DNA of 64,000 nucleotides from Paramoeba atlantica (lineage: Eukaryota; Discosea): NCBI GenBank assembly GCA_977017575.1, contig CDRNVI010000029.1:962983-1026982 (forward strand), given 5' to 3'. Position 1 is the first letter of the stretch, and every line of letters starts with the position of its first letter. The notes under the pieces are model-generated. The model was given only the letters and a program-made list of their open reading frames with translations, did not search any database and was not told the DNA's origin. This document shows positions 59,911 to 64,000 of this stretch, piece after piece. The position numbers and the translations under genes were made by a program.

Positions 59911-60771
59911 TTAATCTAACAAACTTGCTTTTAATTTCTTAATCGCATTGGCTTCAAGCTGACGGATACGTTCGGCAGAAATCTGATATTCAGCTGCCAA
60001 TTGATGTAGTGTTGCTTTTTTATCGACTAACCAACGGCGTTGGATGATGGCACGGCTACGCGGATCAAGTATTTCTAATGCATCGCGTAAACGTTGTGTA
60101 CCAACAGCGGCATTATTGCTATTTTCCAATAATAATGCCGGATCGGCTTGTTTATCTTCTAAATAATATTTTGGCGCATAGCTAACAACGTGTTGGCTAT
60201 CATCTTGATGATCAGCACCATCATAAGCCACATCTTGCGCATTTAAGCGTGCTTCCATCAACATCACTTCTTGTGGTTTTACCCCTAAGGTTTGTGCAAC
60301 TTCGTTGACTTCAGCTTGCGATGCCCAGCCTAACCGTTTTTTCGCACTGCGCAAATTAAAAAATAACTTACGTTGTGCTTTAGTAGTGGCGACTTTCACA
60401 ATCCGCCAATTACGCAAGATATATTCATGCATTTCTGCTTTGATCCAATGCACCGCAAAGGACACTAAACGCACTCCCACTGTTGGATCAAAACGTTTAA
60501 CCGCTTTCATCAAGCCAACATTGCCTTCTTGAATTAAATCAGCTTGAGCTAACCCATAGCCCGAATAACCGCGTGCAACCTTCACCACAAAACGTAAATG
60601 TGCTAACACTAATTGACGTGCTGCAGATAAGTCATTGTCTTCGACCAAACGAGTTGCTAACTCGTGTTCTTGTTGTGCAGTGAGGATCGGCATTTGATTT
60701 ACACGTTGAATGTAACTCTCTAAACTGCCTGCCGATAGGCTAAAATCAATGGATTGCAGTGCACCAGTCAC
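59911..60771 (-). CDS. rpoH: heat-shock sigma factor RpoH (sigma-32)
   Basis: A 286-residue sigma factor, the usual RpoH size. The start is taken as GTG at 60771 because AGAGGAG lies about six bases upstream; the open frame extends six codons further. Region 2 includes [21 protein letters not shown] and [20 protein letters not shown]; the RpoH box QRKLFFNLR, unique to sigma-32, follows, then region 4 with [18 protein letters not shown]. It directs RNA polymerase to heat-shock promoters. Sequence is of beta/gammaproteobacterial type. Confidence 0.96.
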   Translation of the reverse strand: MTGALQSIDFSLSAGSLESYIQRVNQMPILTAQQEHELATRLVEDNDLSAARQLVLAHLRFVVKVARGYSGYGLAQADLIQEGNVGLMKAVKRFDPTVGVRLVSFAVHWIKAEMHEYILRNWRIVKVATTKAQRKLFFNLRSAKKRLGWASQAEVNEVAQTLGVKPQEVMLMEARLNAQDVAYDGADHQDDSQHVVSYAPKYYLEDKQADPALLLENSNNAAVGTQRLRDALEILDPRSRAIIQRRWLVDKKATLHQLAAEYQISAERIRQLEANAIKKLKASLLD

Positions 60772-61004
60772 AATAAACTCCTCTTGCAAGATGTAAGGTA
60801 CATATAATTAGTTAATCTACCGGCGATTTTAGCACTCTTTGCCTGAGAGTGCCAATTTGGCAAAACACCATGATCTTGCTAATAAAACCAGTTAAAACAA
60901 AGTGTTAAGTGTAAATAGACTGGTTAAAATTGATGTCCGATACTGTGTTACACGCAGCCGTTCAAATGATAGAAATCAGTATATCCTGTTTTGTTGCTTC
61001 GAAA
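60772..61004. other. divergent spacer between rpoH and higBA
   Basis: Non-coding. It must hold the rpoH promoter on the minus strand; I cannot pick a convincing one by eye. Confidence 0.5.
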
Positions 61005-61042
61005 TAAGTCAGATTGATATATATGTCAATCTGACTTATACT
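61005..61042 (+). promoter_or_regulatory. higBA promoter overlapped by a perfect palindromic operator
   Basis: taagtcagattga (61005-61017) and tcaatctgactta (61026-61038) are perfect 13-base inverted arms with an 8-base spacer. A sigma-70 type promoter sits on top: TTGATA at 61014-61019, 17-base spacer, TATACT at 61037-61042, 40 bases before the higB ATG. Binding of the HTH antitoxin here would block transcription, the standard autoregulation of type II systems. Sites are seen; regulation is inferred. Confidence 0.85.
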
Positions 61043-61081
61043 GCTTAAATATGGAGTCATTGATATAGGTATAAAAATGAA

Positions 61082-61390
61082 ATGCGGGTTATATTAAAGA
61101 AAAAATTGCGGGACTATTACACAAACAATCCGCAAGCAAAACTGCCATTAGTCAATTGGTATTACAAAATATACTCACAAGATATTCGTAATATTAGCGA
61201 ACTAAAAAACATATTTAACAGTGTTGACCCAGCACATGGCTATACTATTTTTGATATTGGTGGCAACCATTACCGTTTAATTACAGCTATACATTATAAC
61301 CGACAACGCTGCTACATACGAACTATCTGGACACATGCTGAATATAGTAAACGGATAAACCAACAGAAATTAAAAACAGGTGAATTATGA
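61082..61390 (+). CDS. higB: HigB-family toxin (type II mRNA interferase)
   Basis: A 102-residue protein of the HigB toxin family (PF09907 type): VNWYYKIYSQDIRNISELKNIFNSVDPAHGYTIFDIGGNHYRLITAIHYNRQRCYIRTIWTHAEYSK, with the conserved F-x-I-x-GN-x-YRL block and terminal THAEY. These enzymes cut mRNA on the ribosome. The gene precedes its antitoxin (toxin-first order, typical of higBA), overlapping it by four bases (ATGA). It looks whole. Confidence 0.9.
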   Translation: MRVILKKKLRDYYTNNPQAKLPLVNWYYKIYSQDIRNISELKNIFNSVDPAHGYTIFDIGGNHYRLITAIHYNRQRCYIRTIWTHAEYSKRINQQKLKTGEL

Positions 61391-61821
61391 AAACTGCACG
61401 ATTAAAGATTGATTACGTTGATGGTAAAACAAAGCAAGTATTCCATCAACCAGTCACCATTTTTAAAAAACCAACTAATGGTAGTGACTACCATCGACTA
61501 CAACGCTTACTCGATAACCTAATCGATCAAGTCCAAGATAATGGTAACCATCCACTGGCTACTGTGATGGAAATCATTGGTGATAATTTAGAAGCGTATG
61601 ATAATGAACATTATCCTGCTATTGGTGAAGATGTGAGTGATATTGAAATGGTAAAATATCTAATGAAAATAAATAATCTATACCAAAAAGATTTGGCATC
61701 AATATTTGGTAGCCAAGCCAATGTGTCAAAATTTTTAAATGGCCAACGAGAATTATCAAAAACACAAATAATCGGATTGAAAAAAATGTTTGGCGTTAGT
61801 GCTGATTTCTTCTTAAGGTAA
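61387..61821 (+). CDS. higA: HigA-family antitoxin with XRE-type HTH
   Basis: A 144-residue antitoxin. The N-terminal part binds the toxin; the C-terminal 60 residues form a Cro/C1-type helix-turn-helix (NNLYQKDLASIFGSQANVSKFLNGQRELSKTQI). Start overlaps the toxin stop. Probably binds the palindrome at 61005-61038. Confidence 0.92.
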   Translation: MKTARLKIDYVDGKTKQVFHQPVTIFKKPTNGSDYHRLQRLLDNLIDQVQDNGNHPLATVMEIIGDNLEAYDNEHYPAIGEDVSDIEMVKYLMKINNLYQKDLASIFGSQANVSKFLNGQRELSKTQIIGLKKMFGVSADFFLR

Positions 61822-61864
61822 TGTCCACTTTAATTGCTAACAGAAACACTTCTTAATTTAGATC

Positions 61865-63314
61865 CTACCACGCACTCACTGCACCACCATGTGGATACAA
61901 CTCCATTGTGGCATTAACCACTTCAGGCGAATGCATGATTGCAACTAAGGTGTCAGTCCAAGGTGCTTGTTGATCGCGACGATTGACCACAATCAGATTG
62001 GCATACGGTGATTCCTTACTTTCATGCAACACCGCATCTTGTGGGGTTAACCCTGTCATCGGTAAAAAGTCATTGTTGATCGCCACTAAATCGGCATTAG
62101 ACAATGCATGTGCCAATTGTGCCGCATCCATTGCCACCAAGCGTAACTGCCTTGGGTTGCTTATCACATCTCGCAAACTGGTATTAACCGATACATCGGA
62201 TGTTAAGCGGATCAACCCGGCATGTTGTAAGATTAATAAGGCACGTGCCTGGTTACTCGGATCATTAGCAACCGCTACCAATGCCTTTGCTGGCAATTGT
62301 GAACTATCCGTTATTTTTTTCGAGTAAAACCCCATTGGATACACAAATGTTTTGCCAATCACCGCTAATTGCAAACCGTGATCACGTACTTGCGCTTGCA
62401 AATACGGCTCATGCTGGAAAATATTCGCATCGATTTTACCATCATTCAATGTAATATTCGGCAGTGCATAATCGTCAAAGGTGACTATGTCTAATTCCAC
62501 ACCGTAACGTTCACGCCCAACGTGTTGCGCCACTTGCATAATATCTTGTTGTACTCCAGCGATAATACCAACACGGATCACATCGGTTTTTTCCAAGGAC
62601 TTTGCCACAGCAAAGGGTAACAATGCACAACCAGCAGCAACGCCAACAGCAATATATAAAATTGACAGGCGTCGTGTTTTCGCAATCACATCTCCAACAC
62701 TTTGTAGTATTTGTACTAATACAACCAATAAAATCACGGTTTCTACAATGACAATCGGATCAAAGCGCTGATAACCATAATTAATCGCTAATTCACCTAA
62801 GCCACCGCCACCAACTGCACCCGCCATTGCTGAATAACCAACTAACCCGATGATGGTTAACGTTGCCCCTTTGACTAAACTAGGCAATGCCTCTGGTAAC
62901 AATACATAACGCACTAATTGCCAACGTGTAGTGCCCATTGCAAATGCAGCTTCTAACAAACCGTGCGGTACTTCTGCTAATGCAGCTTCACTGACTCTGG
63001 CATAAAACGGGATAGCCGCAATGGTTAGCGGCACAATCGCAGCAGTGGTACCAATATACGTACCGACTAACAAACTGGTTAATGGGATCACGCCAATTAA
63101 TAAAATAATAAATGGTACCGATCGAGTGACGTTAATGATAAACCCTAATCCTTGATGCAGATAACGTAATCCCTTACCTTGACTTTTTTTCAGTAAAAAA
63201 CAAGATCACACCTAATACTAATCCAACAGTGATACCAACTGCACTGGCAACAAATACCATGTACCATGTTTCCCACATCGCTTTGATTAATGGAATAATT
63301 GCAAACTCAGACAT
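61865..63314 (-). CDS. metI-metQ: methionine ABC transporter: permease MetI fused to substrate-binding MetQ, with a frameshift near the 5' end
   Basis: Starts at ATG 63314 (MSEFAIIPLIKAMWETWYM), eight bases inside the end of metN. The first frame stops after about 46 codons; the family continues in the next frame after an A7 run at 63184-63190 (coding strand) as GLRYLHQGLGFIINVTRSVPF. From there one open frame carries the rest of MetI (EAAFAMGTTRWQLVRYVLLPEALP, the EAA loop) and passes, with no stop, through a hydrophobic helix into MetQ (VIRVGIIAGVQQDIMQVA, ANIFQHEPYLQAQV, KESPYANLIVVN). MetQ is normally a separate lipoprotein; here it would be tethered to the membrane by the permease. The frameshift could be real decay, slippage at A7, or an error. 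Confidence 0.88.
63184..63190 (-). other. A7 homopolymer at the metI frameshift
   Basis: Seven A on the coding strand lie exactly where the frame must change to continue MetI. Loss of one A restores the family sequence (TEKSQGKGLRYL). Confidence 0.75.
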
Positions 63315-64000
63315 AACCTAACACCTCTGACTTCACCGATTGAGTGGTTAAGTAAGTTAATACCTGTTCAATTGCAGCTGACTCACCAATCAATTGGCAC
63401 AGCATAAAACCAATGTTATTACCATGAATGTATTCCAGATCAGCTTGTAGAATATTCACCACCACGCCAAAACGTTGATGAATATCGGTTACCAATGGCG
63501 TATTCGCTGAATTATTCACAAAGGTTAAGCGAGCCAGGGGATACAAACCAGCGGCGGGTTCAAACACCACACGTTGTTGTAAATTCTCTGGCAATTCCAA
63601 ATGAAATGCTTGACCAATTAAACGTTGAGTCACTGGGTGTGTTGGTTCAGCAAATACATTAATCACATCACCGTATTCAACCAACTTACCATTGTCGATG
63701 ATCCCAACCCGATCACAAATCTGTTTAATCACATCCATCGAGTGGGTAATTAACACAATCGTGAGTCCCATGTCTTGGTTGATCCGCTTTAACAATGCCA
63801 AAATGGTGTGGGTTGTTTCTGGATCTAATGCAGACGTAGCTTCATCACATAACAATAAACGCGGTTCAGTAGCTAGCGCACGCGCAATGGCTACCCGCTG
63901 TTTTTGCCCACCACTTAATTGATGTGGAAAATGCTCACGTTTATCGCTTAATTCAACTAACTCGAGTAATGGATCAACAGTATTGGCAATTGCTAGCTTA
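63307..64000 (-). CDS. metN: methionine ABC transporter ATPase MetN (5' end beyond the window)
   Basis: About 230 residues are present; the gene enters from the right edge. The ABC signature LSGGQKQRVAIARAL, Walker B LLLCDEATSALD and the switch histidine ITHSMD are seen, followed by a C-terminal NIL domain of about 90 residues (LVTDIHQRFGVVVNILQADLEYIHGN) that senses methionine in MetN. The Walker A part lies outside the window. It overlaps metI by eight bases, so metN-metI-metQ is one transcription unit. Confidence 0.93.
   Translation of the reverse strand, partial: KLAIANTVDPLLELVELSDKREHFPHQLSGGQKQRVAIARALATEPRLLLCDEATSALDPETTHTILALLKRINQDMGLTIVLITHSMDVIKQICDRVGIIDNGKLVEYGDVINVFAEPTHPVTQRLIGQAFHLELPENLQQRVVFEPAAGLYPLARLTFVNNSANTPLVTDIHQRFGVVVNILQADLEYIHGNNIGFMLCQLIGESAAIEQVLTYLTTQSVKSEVLGYV

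Overview
The window joins two unrelated kinds of DNA. Bases 1 to about 55,870 look like a nuclear chromosome of a kinetoplastid-type euglenozoan. About 30 protein genes lie on the minus strand with none supported on the plus strand, spacers are a few hundred bases, no cis-introns are needed in any gene, and several start codons are preceded by long pyrimidine tracts on the coding strand. That is the expected look of one polycistronic unit resolved by spliced-leader trans-splicing. A complete-length M32 carboxypeptidase (frequent in trypanosomatids, rare in most eukaryotes) and a divergent PEX3-like protein agree. I cannot name the species. From about 55,870 to 64,000 the DNA is more AT-rich, genes occur on both strands, stop/start overlaps and Shine-Dalgarno sites appear, and every gene is bacterial (beta- or gammaproteobacterial by its RpoH).

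Layout of the eukaryotic part, from low to high coordinate (the reverse of transcription order). A decayed non-LTR retroelement of the R2/NeSL/CRE type (543-3680). Then an aldo-keto reductase, a PEX3-like protein, an unknown protein, lariat debranching enzyme DBR1, methylcrotonyl-CoA carboxylase alpha, M32 carboxypeptidase (one in-frame TAG), glutaredoxin, rhodanese, a small Tim chaperone and a UTP4-like WD40 protein. Next come a small unknown protein, a 1.5-kb MITE-like element, a small membrane protein, exosome RRP40, a repeat-rich spacer, two small proteins (one CDC26-like) and MutY. A solo relative of the MITE ends follows, then mitochondrial ribosomal protein uS11m, a 1640-residue helical protein, a CCCH/RRM/WW protein, primase small subunit, exosome RRP45, a TXNDC9-like protein, a 2125-residue DDX60-type helicase and a second helical-repeat protein. 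The array ends with acylphosphatase, two low-complexity proteins (one with an RRM), ribosomal P2, a Nas2/PSMD9-like protein and a tail-anchor ORF that runs into the junction.

Layout of the bacterial part. A surface-polysaccharide cluster: UDP-sugar 4-epimerase, family-4 glycosyltransferase, a decayed EpsG-type polymerase and a WecA-type sugar-phosphate transferase. Then heat-shock sigma factor rpoH, a higBA toxin-antitoxin pair with a palindromic operator over its promoter, and the methionine importer metN-metI/metQ, in which permease and binding protein share one reading frame and the permease has a frameshift at an A7 run. Pseudogenes and AT-richness would suit a host-restricted symbiont. 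The most economical reading is symbiont or contaminant DNA joined to host DNA by assembly error. A recent insertion into the nuclear genome is the more exciting alternative, and reads across 55,850-55,950 would decide.

The strongest non-gene signals are the MITE-like family with hairpin ends (20,131-21,655 and 27,920-28,010), a 148-bp direct repeat around a GC-rich insert (23,291-23,904), and the host/bacterium junction itself.
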